Shown: piece by piece, positions 23,696 through 31,782 of the stretch
How positions within the stretch are numbered: the stretch's first letter is position 1
Layout: every line of letters starts with the position of its first letter
NCBI GenBank assembly: GCA_963169755.1
Contig: CAUJFC010000251.1
Span: 1-33,660 of the forward strand
Reading direction: 5' to 3'
DNA: 33,660 nucleotides
DNA from: Actinomycetota bacterium
Lineage (GTDB): Bacteria; Actinomycetota; Acidimicrobiia; Acidimicrobiales; Iamiaceae
The notes under the pieces: generated by a model
Seen by the model: the letters and a program-made list of their open reading frames with translations, nothing else
Databases searched by the model: none
Told to the model about the DNA's origin: nothing
Position numbers and translations under genes: made by a program

Positions 23696-25672
23696 TCAGC
23701 CCACCCGGCGGGTGGACTGGCGACGGCTATCGAGAAAATCCACCAGCACGTAGTCACCGAGATTCTCGGGGGTGGTGAAGAAGGCACGCCCACGGTTGAG
23801 CTCGGTCAGTCGTTCCACGAACCCTCGCAGGGCCGGAGACGGGTCGAGCATGAAGGTGTTGATCCGGATCCCCTCCCGGGTGGCGCGGGCCACCTCGGCC
23901 AGGGTGGCGTCGACGGTGGCCCGCACCGGTGGGTAGTGGAACTCGGGGTCTCCCCGTTCGTTCAGATGGGCGGTGGGCTCGCCGTCGGTGATCATGATGA
24001 TCTGTCTGTCACCGTGCTCACGGGCCAGCAGACGCCGAGCCAGCATGAAACCGTGCTGCATGTTGGTGCCGTACACGTAGTCCCATGACACCTCGGGCAG
24101 TTCCCGAGGTTCGATCATGCGGGCCACCTCGCTGAAGCCGACCATCCCCAGGTAGTCGCGGGGGAAGCGGCTGGTGATCAGAGCGTGCAGCGCCATGGCC
24201 ACCTTCTTGGCGGGCAGGAAGTTGTCGCGCATGGGCATGGACAACGACAGGTCGATCATGACCACGGTGGCGGTTCGGGTGACCTGCTCGGTGCGGGCCA
24301 CCTCGAAGTCCTCGGGTGACAAACTCACCGGAGTACCCGTCCCACCGCGGGCCAGGGCATTGCGGATCGTCCGTTCGATGTCCAGGTTGAACGGGTCACC
24401 GAACTCGTAGGGCTTGGAGTCGGCGGCGCGCTCGTGGCCCACTCCGACCCGGATCGTCTGGTGCTGCCCGAAGGCGTCGCGGGCCAGCTTCGAGAACAGG
24501 TCGCGTAGAGCATGACGCCCCACCTGCCGGAGGCCTTCGGCCGTCAGCTCGTAGCGACCTTCACGGTTGTCGATCAGGCCCGCCTCGCTCAACAGGCGAC
24601 CGACCTCGGCCAGTCGTTCCAGGCTCTCGGCGGCGTCGGCCCCCAGCAGGTCACGGGCCCGATCGAGGTCGACTTCGGCCAGGGCCCCCGGGTTGGCGGC
24701 ACCCCGCAGGAGCGCCTCGATCTGGTCCAGGTCGCCCAGTTCTCCCAGCACCTCCATGGCATCGGAGAACCCCAGGGGGTCGAGGCCGTCGAAGTCGTAG
24801 CGTCGGTTCCAGCCGAGGTTGGGGAACTCGCGCTGGAGGTTGGCCGACAGCTGGTCCATCTGCCAGCTCAGATCCAGGTCGTCCAGCAGAGCGCGGGCCA
24901 GGCCGTCGAGCTCGGCCCGCTGGTCGGCTGACAGCGAGTTGAGCATGGCCGACATGGCCGCCATCCGGTGGGCCATGACCTCGAGCAGCTCGTCGAGGTT
25001 GGCGGGGTTCTCGGGGAAGAAGTCACCGAACTCGTTCATGAACCCGGCGAAATCGGGCGCACGACCGGCGGCCCGCTCCTCGAACATGGCATTGAGAGCC
25101 GCCAGCATGTCCTTGGTGCGAGCCATCGCCTCGGGTGACGGGTTGCTCATGGCCCCGGCCGTCTGACTGAACCAACGCTGCGCTAGTTGCTCACGCATTG
25201 CATCGAGCAGCCCGTCGAACTTCTCGCGCGCCTCCTCGGAAGCGAACTGGTGGTTCTGAAGGCCCCGAACCGTTCCCACCAGGTCTGGCGGCAGGAGATC
25301 GAGGTCCATCAGCCGCCGTTCACGATCGGCGGGGTCCAGGTCATCGGCGGCGTTCAGAGCCGAGCGCTCGGTGTCGATCACCTCGCGCAACTGATCAGCG
25401 AGTTCCTCATAGACCCCGCCCAGGTTGTGGGCCGCCAGTCGCTCACGACGGCGCTCGCGCAGACGCTCCATGAGGTCCCTGATGCCCTGAACCCGCTCGC
25501 CGTTTCGATCAGCGAAGCCGGAGTGCATCATTCGGCGAAGAGCGGCCGCCAGGTCTCCGTGATAGAGGAGGTCGTCGTTGATCTCGGCCAGGACGGAGTC
25601 GGCATCCAGGTCGAAGGTGACCTGGGTTCCATCCCAGCGGGAGTAGCGGACGTGCGAACGCCGAGCGGCCAC
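23696..25672 (-). CDS. von Willebrand factor A domain protein, partner of a ChlI/MoxR-type ATPase
   Basis: A 658-residue protein. The N-terminal two thirds are largely helical and Leu/Ala/Arg/Glu-rich. The vWA domain (about 465-650) has the metal-ion-dependent adhesion site D474-x-S-x-S in MIDLSLSMPMR, then GTNMQHGFMLARRLL and MITDGEPTAHLNERG. The arrangement is that of cytoplasmic vWA proteins that pair with AAA+ ATPases of the magnesium chelatase/MoxR clan. The matching ATPase is at 30334-31740 on the same strand. In other actinobacteria I recall the two being adjacent; here 4.6 kb intervene. TAGCCT lies 6 nt before the GTG start. No signal peptide is present. The target of such pairs is generally unknown. 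Confidence 0.88.
   Translation of the reverse strand: MAARRSHVRYSRWDGTQVTFDLDADSVLAEINDDLLYHGDLAAALRRMMHSGFADRNGERVQGIRDLMERLRERRRERLAAHNLGGVYEELADQLREVIDTERSALNAADDLDPADRERRLMDLDLLPPDLVGTVRGLQNHQFASEEAREKFDGLLDAMREQLAQRWFSQTAGAMSNPSPEAMARTKDMLAALNAMFEERAAGRAPDFAGFMNEFGDFFPENPANLDELLEVMAHRMAAMSAMLNSLSADQRAELDGLARALLDDLDLSWQMDQLSANLQREFPNLGWNRRYDFDGLDPLGFSDAMEVLGELGDLDQIEALLRGAANPGALAEVDLDRARDLLGADAAESLERLAEVGRLLSEAGLIDNREGRYELTAEGLRQVGRHALRDLFSKLARDAFGQHQTIRVGVGHERAADSKPYEFGDPFNLDIERTIRNALARGGTGTPVSLSPEDFEVARTEQVTRTATVVMIDLSLSMPMRDNFLPAKKVAMALHALITSRFPRDYLGMVGFSEVARMIEPRELPEVSWDYVYGTNMQHGFMLARRLLAREHGDRQIIMITDGEPTAHLNERGDPEFHYPPVRATVDATLAEVARATREGIRINTFMLDPSPALRGFVERLTELNRGRAFFTTPENLGDYVLVDFLDSRRQSTRRVG
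23701..23715. other. Short perfect hairpin in the vWA 3-prime end
   Basis: CCACCC and GGGTGG pair around a 3-nt loop just inside the C-terminal codons of the vWA gene, 30 nt beyond the stop of the convergent hydrolase. It may help end hydrolase transcripts. No T-tract is present. Confidence 0.25.
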
Positions 25673-25678
25673 CGGGCC

Positions 25679-25684
25679 AGGCTA
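25679..25684 (-). promoter_or_regulatory. Putative -10 element for the vWA gene (leaderless)
   Basis: On the minus strand TAGCCT is followed by 6 nt and the GTG at 25672. It gives the vWA gene a promoter separate from the SDR-glycosidase pair upstream. Confidence 0.5.
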
Positions 25685-25711
25685 GGGATCAGATCGCGGT
25701 GGCGCACCCGT

Positions 25712-26824
25712 TCATGCCCGGGGCAGAAACGCACCAGCCACCGCGATGCCGTCGTCAACTGTGGCGGCCACTACGGCACGAATCTCGGCCACATACTGCG
25801 ACCGGTCCTCGCCTTCGGTCAGCGCGGCGGGAACGTCGACCACCATGTACCGACGCCCGGGAAGGGCTTCGGCCAGGCGATGGAGGCTGAGGGCCAGTCC
25901 GTCGCTCCAGGCCACCTGGCCGTCGGGCCCGGCCATGAGTCCCTGGGGGTAGGGCGACCACGACCGGTCCGAACCCACTGCCACGGCATGGCGGTAGGTG
26001 ATCCCGATCAGGTCGAACGCCTCCCGGGCGCCCGGGACCGCGACGGGTGCCCGACCCGGGACCACCAGGGTCTCCTCGGACAACAGCCGGAGCCAGGACC
26101 GCCACACGACCTCGTCCACCTCACCGGCAGCTACCTCGGCCTCGGCCAGAGGAGGAAGTCGGGGGTCGTCGCGTCGGGGGAAGACTGGCACCATCCACTG
26201 GGCGCTGCCCACCGGGAGACCACCGGAGCGGAGTCGCAGCGCCGCTTCGACCGAAGCGATGTGGACGCCTTCGAGGTGGCGGGCGAATCCGCCCCCGTCG
26301 TCGACTCGCCCGGGCGGTCGGTTTCCGTCGAGGAAGGCCCGTTTGGCCCACAGGGTCGGTTCCAGGATCGGGATCCACCCCTCGACGAGGACACCGACCA
26401 GTTCCCCGGCTGTCTCCACCCAGCGGGCCCAGTGGTAGCGGCGGGTGCGCTCGTCGGCGAATCCCCGCTGATCATGGGCGAACCAGCCCGGCAGGCTGCC
26501 TGACACCAGCAGAGCCCAGACATCCAGGCCCCGCTGGCGAACCATGGTCAGGGACGCCCGGAGATGGTCCACCGCATCAGGATCGATCCGGCCATCGGTT
26601 GGCTCGATTCGGGCCCAGTCCAGCGGAACCCGCAGCGCCGAGCAGCCCGATACCGCAAGGACATCCAGAGCCTCGGCCACCCGGCCCGAAGCCAGGTCGG
26701 CGTCGCCGGCGCCACCCGGTGTGTTGCCCAAGTCCAGCCAGGCTCCCAGATCGGAAGCGGGCGACGGCTGCTCCCAGCCCGGAACCCGCCAACCCGTACC
26801 CCACCAGGGTTGATCGGTACTCAA
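25712..26824 (-). CDS. Degenerate family-1 glycosidase-like protein
   Basis: A 370-residue protein recognisable as a glycoside hydrolase family 1-type barrel by LRVPLDWARIEPTDGRIDPDA, LVSGSLPGWFAHDQRGF, and ILEPTLWA followed by NRPPG. The acid/base glutamate survives as E155 in ILEP, although the usual NEP asparagine is Leu. At the nucleophile position the TENG motif reads VVDVP, so Glu is at best D330. The chain ends before the terminal WSLLDNFEW block of active enzymes. Length is about 70 short of the family norm. It is probably not a normal glycosidase and may bind sugar or regulate. The start is TTG within a TTGA overlap with the SDR stop, and no better start exists nearby. It is co-transcribed with the SDR gene. 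Confidence 0.72.
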   Translation of the reverse strand: MSTDQPWWGTGWRVPGWEQPSPASDLGAWLDLGNTPGGAGDADLASGRVAEALDVLAVSGCSALRVPLDWARIEPTDGRIDPDAVDHLRASLTMVRQRGLDVWALLVSGSLPGWFAHDQRGFADERTRRYHWARWVETAGELVGVLVEGWIPILEPTLWAKRAFLDGNRPPGRVDDGGGFARHLEGVHIASVEAALRLRSGGLPVGSAQWMVPVFPRRDDPRLPPLAEAEVAAGEVDEVVWRSWLRLLSEETLVVPGRAPVAVPGAREAFDLIGITYRHAVAVGSDRSWSPYPQGLMAGPDGQVAWSDGLALSLHRLAEALPGRRYMVVDVPAALTEGEDRSQYVAEIRAVVAATVDDGIAVAGAFLPRA

Positions 26825-27645
26825 CCGAAGAGGCGGCTGTAGTCAGCACCACGACGGAGATGGTGCCCGCCGTCGACCGCCAGGCTGACGCCGGTGATCC
26901 ACGCCGACTCGGGTCCGGCCAGGAAACGCACCGCTTCGGTCACGTCGGTAACCGTGCCGGCCCGCCCAAGCGGCATGTTCTCGAGGTAATCGTCCATGAG
27001 TGGACCACCAGCGGTGATGAAGGCCATCAGTTCGTCGTCGACGATGCCGGGCTGAACGGTATTGACCCGGATCCCGTCGGCCCCCAGCTCTTCGGCGGCA
27101 CAGCGGCAGGCGTGGTCGATGCCGGCCTTGGACGCCCCGTAGGCCCACAGGTGACGATGGGGGAAGGCCCCCGCCCCCGACGACACGGCCACAATCGCTC
27201 CTCCGCCGTTGATCCGCATGGGGGCGACGGCGTGTTTGATTCCCAGAACCGTGCCCATCAGGTTCAGGTCGATGGTGGCGCGCACCGCCGTCACGTCGGC
27301 GTCCTCGAACGGTCCGATGTGCAGCGAACCGCCGGCGTTGGCGATCAGGATGTCGAGCCCGCCGTCGCCGTTGGTTGCCGCGGCCACCGCCGCCGCCATC
27401 TGGTCCTCGACCGTCACATCGGCCACCACCGGACGCACCACCGCCCCCGGGGTCCGGGCTTCGATGGCGGCGGCGGCGTCAGTGAGCTTGGACCGGGTGC
27501 GGCCACAGATGGTCACGGTGGCTCCGTCGGCCGCCAGCCGACCGGCCACCGCCAGGCCGATCCCGCTGCCACCCCCGGTCACCAGGGCGTGGAGACCGGC
27601 GAGCGAACCGGAGGGACTGACCGAGGATGAGGACGTCGAGGTCAC
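26821..27645 (-). CDS. Short-chain dehydrogenase/reductase
   Basis: A classical SDR of 274 residues. The cofactor motif TGGGSGIG is at 23-30, and CGRTRSKL, with basic residues after the second strand, suggests NADP. NAG is at 103-105, the catalytic serine is in AVSSGAG, and the Y169-x3-K173 pair is in YGASK. NTVQPGIVDDELM and ITGVSLAVDGGH are typical of the family. The N-terminal dozen residues are Ser/Thr-rich. Substrate unknown. The GTG start has TACCCT 7 nt upstream. It is translationally coupled to the downstream glycosidase-like gene and divergent from the first GT-C-like gene. Confidence 0.93.
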   Translation of the reverse strand: MTSTSSSSVSPSGSLAGLHALVTGGGSGIGLAVAGRLAADGATVTICGRTRSKLTDAAAAIEARTPGAVVRPVVADVTVEDQMAAAVAAATNGDGGLDILIANAGGSLHIGPFEDADVTAVRATIDLNLMGTVLGIKHAVAPMRINGGGAIVAVSSGAGAFPHRHLWAYGASKAGIDHACRCAAEELGADGIRVNTVQPGIVDDELMAFITAGGPLMDDYLENMPLGRAGTVTDVTEAVRFLAGPESAWITGVSLAVDGGHHLRRGADYSRLFG

Positions 27646-27652
27646 GGGCGAG

Positions 27653-27658
27653 AGGGTA
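27653..27658 (-). promoter_or_regulatory. Putative -10 element for the SDR gene (leaderless)
   Basis: On the minus strand TACCCT is followed by 7 nt and the GTG at 27645. It faces away from the divergent -10 at 27681-27686, with only 22 nt between them. Confidence 0.55.
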
Positions 27659-27680
27659 CGCGTCGGACCGCGTAGCCGCC

Positions 27681-27686
27681 TACGGT
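27681..27686 (+). promoter_or_regulatory. Putative -10 element for the first GT-C-like gene (leaderless)
   Basis: TACGGT is followed by 7 nt and the GTG at 27694. Its -35 region would overlap the -10 of the divergent SDR gene. Confidence 0.55.
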
Positions 27687-27693
27687 CGCGGGT

Positions 27694-28914
27694 GTGAGGA
27701 GCACGGTGCCCAACCGGCTGTGGGTGCCGGCCCTGGTCAACCTGGCACTGGCGGTGGCTTTCGTGGTGACGCTGCTGGTTCGGACGGGCGGCGACGTGTC
27801 AGTGCTGGTCCACGCCGCTCCGCCCTGGACCGACCCTGCCCGGACCCGCCCTTCGTTGACCGTCCAGCCGGCCGAGGACGGCTTCGACGGCCAGTTCTTC
27901 TACCGCCTGGGGGTGAGCCCCTGGTCCAGCGAACAGACCGTGGCCGGGGTGACTCACGACCTCCCGGCCCTTCGCAATGCCCGATGGGGATACGGGGCGC
28001 TGGCCTGGCTGGCCAGCGGAGGCGACGCCGACCTGGTGCCGTGGTCGTTGGTGGCTCTGAACCTTGTAGCGACTGCCACCCTGGGGGCGGTGGGTGGGGC
28101 CATCGCCCGCCGGTCGGGGCGCCATGCCGCATGGGGCCTGTTGTTCGGACTGTGGCCAGGTTTCGCCTACTCACTGTCCATGGACACCTCCGAGTTGATG
28201 GCGTCCACCCTGGCACTGGCGGGACTACTGGCGCTGCGGATGCGGCGATGGCCGGTGGCGACCGCACTCATGGCCGCCGCGGTGATCACCCGGGATACCG
28301 CGGTGGTGATTCCGCTGGGCGTGGCCGCCGGGGGTCTGGCCACGTCGCTGGGCCTTGCCAGCGCAACCGGCGGCGAATCCGACCAACGCCGGGCGGGTAT
28401 GGCCCCGTTGATCACCGGGGGGGCCACAGTGGTGGTGTTCGGTGCCTGGCAACTGATCCAGCGGAGCCGGTTCGGGGTACTGCCGCTCACGTCGTCGGGG
28501 GACAACAACCTCAGCGCCCCCTTCGCGGGATTCATCGACGCGATCTCGGCGGCCGTTCCCCCCGACGGGTCTGAGGACGCGTTCCGCCTGGTGTGCATGG
28601 TCGGCCTGGTGGCGCTTCTGGGAGCCGCCGCCGTGGCCTGGCGGGCGACCCAGGCGGCCGATTCAGCCACCGATCGGACCGGGGAGTTGCTGGCGTGGTG
28701 CGGAGCGACCGCCGTGGTCGTGATGCTCAACGCCTATCTGTGGTCGGGCGCCACCGCCTTCATGCGGGCGACCACCGAGGCCGGAGTCCTGTCAATCCTG
28801 GCGGTGTTGGGGACCAAGGGTCGCCTGGGTCACCGCTTGGCGACCGCGGTGGGGGTCGGCCTGGCCGGGCTCTGGCTGCTGACCGCAGGAGCCCAGGTGG
28901 CCAAGCTGGGATGA
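27694..28914 (+). CDS. Polytopic membrane protein, GT-C glycosyltransferase-like
   Basis: A 406-residue integral membrane protein with about ten hydrophobic segments. After the first helix, an outer loop carries EDGFDGQFFYRLGVSPW and then RWGYGALAWLAS. This resembles the conserved acidic-loop motif of GT-C-like surface-polymer proteins with a DGxDGQFYY signature. Such proteins are thought to use lipid-linked sugars on the outer face; activity here is inferred. It lies 40 nt upstream of a second protein of similar design, which has its own -10. The cytoplasmic SDR gene is divergent. Confidence 0.75.
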   Translation: MRSTVPNRLWVPALVNLALAVAFVVTLLVRTGGDVSVLVHAAPPWTDPARTRPSLTVQPAEDGFDGQFFYRLGVSPWSSEQTVAGVTHDLPALRNARWGYGALAWLASGGDADLVPWSLVALNLVATATLGAVGGAIARRSGRHAAWGLLFGLWPGFAYSLSMDTSELMASTLALAGLLALRMRRWPVATALMAAAVITRDTAVVIPLGVAAGGLATSLGLASATGGESDQRRAGMAPLITGGATVVVFGAWQLIQRSRFGVLPLTSSGDNNLSAPFAGFIDAISAAVPPDGSEDAFRLVCMVGLVALLGAAAVAWRATQAADSATDRTGELLAWCGATAVVVMLNAYLWSGATAFMRATTEAGVLSILAVLGTKGRLGHRLATAVGVGLAGLWLLTAGAQVAKLG

Positions 28915-28940
28915 CTCCGAGCCCGTCTCGGGCCGGTCCG

Positions 28941-28946
28941 TACACT
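28941..28946 (+). promoter_or_regulatory. Putative -10 element for the second GT-C-like gene (leaderless)
   Basis: TACACT is followed by 8 nt and the GTG at 28955, which supports that start. Confidence 0.5.
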
Positions 28947-28954
28947 TCCGAGTC

Positions 28955-30325
28955 GTGCTGAACGGCCCCACCACGACCAACCACAACCGTCGCTGGCTGA
29001 CGGCTGGGGCGGTGGCGGTGCTGGCGGTGTTGCCGCTGATCTGGTCGGGCCCGGGTAACGACCTCGACGTGGCCAACGTGTTCCGTTCGGGCCGGGCGAT
29101 CGCTCGCCACGGCCGCTACCTGCCGAGCCGAGCCCCTGGCGCGCCGGTCCACGAGACCCTGGTGGGGTTGGCCGATGTGGTGGGCGGCCCGGTCCTGGTG
29201 AACGTGGTGTCGTTGGTGGCGGCCGCGGCCCTGCTGTACGGCCTGGACCGCCTTCTACACCGGGAGGCGGCCGGGCCCGGGGCGCGGTGGGCGGTGGCGC
29301 TGGTGGCGGTCAATCCGTGGTTCGTGATCGCCGCCACATCGGCCAGCGACCAGGTCCTGGCCCTGGCCTTGGTGGTGGCGTCGGTGCTGGCCCTGCGCTC
29401 GGATCGCCCGGTGATCGCCGGAGTGTTGGGAGCCCTGGCCATGGGGACCCGAGTCGGCTCGATCACCCTGCTGGCCGCCGCCCTGGTGGCCGAGCTGGCG
29501 ATGCCGACCAGGCGCGTCCGCTCGACGCCTGGCTCCGGACCCGACGGAGAGGTCGTGACCGGGGGGTTCGAGTGGCGCCGGGTGGCGGTAGCTGCCGGGG
29601 TGGCGATGGCCTGGACCGTGGCGCTGTTCGTCCCGTCGATGGTTACGGCCGGCGGGTTGGCCTTCGCCCGCAACGACTTCTCCACCTCGTCGCCCCTGGT
29701 GCAGCTCGGCCGAGCCGGGGTGAAGGACTTGACCCTGTTGGGGGTGGTCGGATCACTGCTGGCGGTGGCGATGCTCCCCTCCGTCGTAAGTGCGCTTAGG
29801 AGGTGCGCCGATAGGTGCGCCGATAGGTGCACCGACCAGACAAGCACGGCATGGCTGAACCGAGGCGAAGCCGAGGTCAATCCAACCCGGCAGCAACGAG
29901 GGGTACACCCATCCGATCGGGTCCTCAGAAGCGGATCCACCCGGTGGCTGATGTGGTTCTCAGTGGTGGGACTGGCCTCGTCCCAGGTGCTGTTCGTGCG
30001 GTTCCCCTGGAAGCTCACCCACCTGCTGCCGACCCTGCTGTGTCTGGCGGTGGTGCTGGCCGTCACCTTCGGCCATCAAGCCCGACCCACCCTGTTGATG
30101 GCACTGGTGGCCAGCCAACTGATCTACGGAGTGGTGCAGATCGATGTGTTGAGTCCCGACCGGGCCGGGCAGGCCGCCGGGGCCACCGTCGCGCCCGGAG
30201 TGAGCTGGGGTCCGGTGGTCACCGATTGGCGGTGCCGACGGGATCATCCAGACGCCTGGCGGGGACGCCAGAAGGTGGAGGTGGAAGCCGCCTGGATCTG
30301 CTCACAGCCCTTCACCAACGACTGA
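28955..30325 (+). CDS. Polytopic membrane protein, GT-C-like, with a Cys-repeat loop
   Basis: A 456-residue membrane protein with about ten hydrophobic segments. The first outer loop has acidic NDLDVANVFRSG, the position where GT-C enzymes keep catalytic acids, and a later stretch reads VNPWFVIAATSASDQ. Between hydrophobic segments near residues 265-280 and 330-350 lies a polar loop of about 50 residues. It opens with RCAD-RCAD-RCTD, encoded by a 12-bp tandem repeat, and continues with low-complexity polar sequence unlike the rest of the protein. The C-terminus is a short extramembrane tail with cysteines. Enzymatic function is unproven. It converges on the AAA ATPase gene with an 8-nt gap. 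Confidence 0.72.
   Translation: MLNGPTTTNHNRRWLTAGAVAVLAVLPLIWSGPGNDLDVANVFRSGRAIARHGRYLPSRAPGAPVHETLVGLADVVGGPVLVNVVSLVAAAALLYGLDRLLHREAAGPGARWAVALVAVNPWFVIAATSASDQVLALALVVASVLALRSDRPVIAGVLGALAMGTRVGSITLLAAALVAELAMPTRRVRSTPGSGPDGEVVTGGFEWRRVAVAAGVAMAWTVALFVPSMVTAGGLAFARNDFSTSSPLVQLGRAGVKDLTLLGVVGSLLAVAMLPSVVSALRRCADRCADRCTDQTSTAWLNRGEAEVNPTRQQRGVHPSDRVLRSGSTRWLMWFSVVGLASSQVLFVRFPWKLTHLLPTLLCLAVVLAVTFGHQARPTLLMALVASQLIYGVVQIDVLSPDRAGQAAGATVAPGVSWGPVVTDWRCRRDHPDAWRGRQKVEVEAAWICSQPFTND
29801..29836 (+). repeat. In-frame 12-bp tandem repeat
   Basis: AGGTGCGCCGAT occurs at 29801-29812 and exactly again at 29813-29824. A third copy at 29825-29836 reads AGGTGCACCGAC with two changes. A more degenerate relative precedes it. 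Each unit is four codons, so copy-number change would not break the frame. Confidence 0.85.
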
Positions 30326-30333
30326 CGAGGGCC

Positions 30334-31740
30334 TCAGCGCAACCGGTAGGCGGAAGCGGTACCGAAGCGGTCGGTGTCCTTGTTGAGTCGCTTGGCCAGA
30401 TGCAACCCCTCGAGCACCAACTCGACGGCGCTGGCCACCACCCCCGGCACCTGGTCCGGCCCGACCAGGTCAGCCACCACCTCACCCAGCGCCGGAATGT
30501 CCGCGGCCACCGCCACCTCGTCGCCCGCGGCCACGTTCTCGCCGGCGTCGACCACCCGCCCCTGGTCGAAGGCGGCCACAATCCCGGCCAGCCGCCCGGG
30601 GTCGATCCGGTCACGGAACACCGTGAGGATCGCCTGACTCAGCAGCCGCTCCAGCACCCGACCGCCGTCGTCGTCGAAGGTGTCCATCTCGACCTTGCCC
30701 GAGGTCGAAGCCACCAGAGCCTCGAGGTCGCTGACCCTGGGGACCACTTCGCTCTCGCCCATCCGCAACGCCCGGCGGGTGGCGTTGGCCACCAGCGTCT
30801 CGAGGTTGGACACGCTGAGGCGAACCGACACCCCCGAACGCTGATTGATATGGGGGCTCTGGCGAGCCAGGTGGGAGAAAGTGGCCACCACCTCGGTCAT
30901 GAACGGGGGCACCACCACCGTGAGCCCCGACCCCGAGACCAGCTCGGCCTCCTGGTCCATGATGGCCATCTCGGTCTCGACATCTAGGGGATAGTGGGTG
31001 CGGATCTGGGCCCCGAACCGGTCCTTGAGCGGGGTGATGAGCCGACCCCTGTTGGTGTAGTCCTCGGGATTGGCCGAGGCGAACAGAACTACGTCTAGGG
31101 GTAGTCGAACCTTGAAACCCCGGATCTGAACATCGCGTTCCTCGAGCACGTTGAGGAGGCCGACCTGAATCCGCTCGGCCAGATCGGGCAACTCGTTGAT
31201 GGCGAAAATCCCCCGGTTGGTGCGGGGTACCAGCCCGTAATGCAGGGTCAGTTCGTCTGACAGGTAGCGGCCCTCGGCCACCTTGATGGGATCGACCTCG
31301 CCGATCAGGTCGGCAATCGAGGTGTCGGGCGTGGCCAGCTTCTCGCCGTAACGAGAACTGCGGTGAACCCAGGTGATGGGAGTGTCGTCACCCTTGTCGG
31401 CCACCAACTCCCGGGCATGGTGGGAGACCGGATGGTAGGGGTCATCGTTGATCTCGCTACCGGCCACCACTGGCATCCACTCGTCGAGCAGATCGGTGAG
31501 CGAGCGGATCATGCGGGTCTTGGCCTGTCCGCGCTCACCCAGGAAGACCACGTCGTGACCGGCCAGAAGGGCGTTCTCGAGTTGAGGCAGTACGGTGTGC
31601 TCGTATCCCCGTACCGCCTCCACCAGCGGCTTACCGGCACGGATCCGATCAATGGCGTTGCGACGGATCTCGTCCTTGACCGGAACCGACTCCCAGCCGG
31701 AGTCGCGAAGCTGACCGAGGTTGGCGGGACGGGTCGACAT
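30334..31740 (-). CDS. AAA+ ATPase of the magnesium chelatase ChlI/MoxR clan
   Basis: A 468-residue ATPase. Walker A is GERGQAKT at 68-75. The Walker B region reads GIFAINELPDL at about 178-188, with Asn where many relatives have Asp. The sensor region VVLFASANPEDYTNRGRLITPLKDRFG is clear. The ERIQVGLLNVLEERDVQIRG block is typical of the ChlI-like branch. The C-terminal 200 residues form a helical lid. Such ATPases usually remodel targets together with a vWA protein, and the likely partner is at 23696-25672. No other magnesium chelatase subunit is present, so a chlorophyll or cobalamin role is not supported. TAGCGT lies 7 nt before the ATG. Confidence 0.9.
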   Translation of the reverse strand: MSTRPANLGQLRDSGWESVPVKDEIRRNAIDRIRAGKPLVEAVRGYEHTVLPQLENALLAGHDVVFLGERGQAKTRMIRSLTDLLDEWMPVVAGSEINDDPYHPVSHHARELVADKGDDTPITWVHRSSRYGEKLATPDTSIADLIGEVDPIKVAEGRYLSDELTLHYGLVPRTNRGIFAINELPDLAERIQVGLLNVLEERDVQIRGFKVRLPLDVVLFASANPEDYTNRGRLITPLKDRFGAQIRTHYPLDVETEMAIMDQEAELVSGSGLTVVVPPFMTEVVATFSHLARQSPHINQRSGVSVRLSVSNLETLVANATRRALRMGESEVVPRVSDLEALVASTSGKVEMDTFDDDGGRVLERLLSQAILTVFRDRIDPGRLAGIVAAFDQGRVVDAGENVAAGDEVAVAADIPALGEVVADLVGPDQVPGVVASAVELVLEGLHLAKRLNKDTDRFGTASAYRLR

Positions 31741-31747
31741 GGCAGCG

Positions 31748-31753
31748 ACGCTA
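31748..31753 (-). promoter_or_regulatory. Putative -10 element for the AAA ATPase gene (leaderless)
   Basis: On the minus strand TAGCGT is followed by 7 nt and the ATG at 31740. Confidence 0.55.
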
Positions 31754-31782
31754 CCGGCCGTTACCGACCGAGACTCCCGGGT

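Noticed and set aside
25187-27630. Two long plus-strand open frames opposite the vWA, glycosidase-like and SDR genes
   Set aside because: The minus-strand readings have clear family motifs; the plus-strand translations are Arg/Pro/Gly-rich with none.
27840-28140. Plus-strand alternative frame 27627-28574 overlapping the first GT-C-like gene
   Set aside because: Its Arg/Gly-rich translation has no hydrophobic segments, whereas the 27694 frame gives a coherent membrane protein with a leaderless promoter.
29801-29836. CRISPR-like repeats
   Set aside because: The 12-bp units abut directly with no spacers and lie in-frame inside a coding gene.
30334-31740. Magnesium chelatase for chlorophyll or cobalamin synthesis
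   Set aside because: Only the ATPase-type subunit and a distant vWA protein are present; no large chelatase subunit or tetrapyrrole gene lies in the window.
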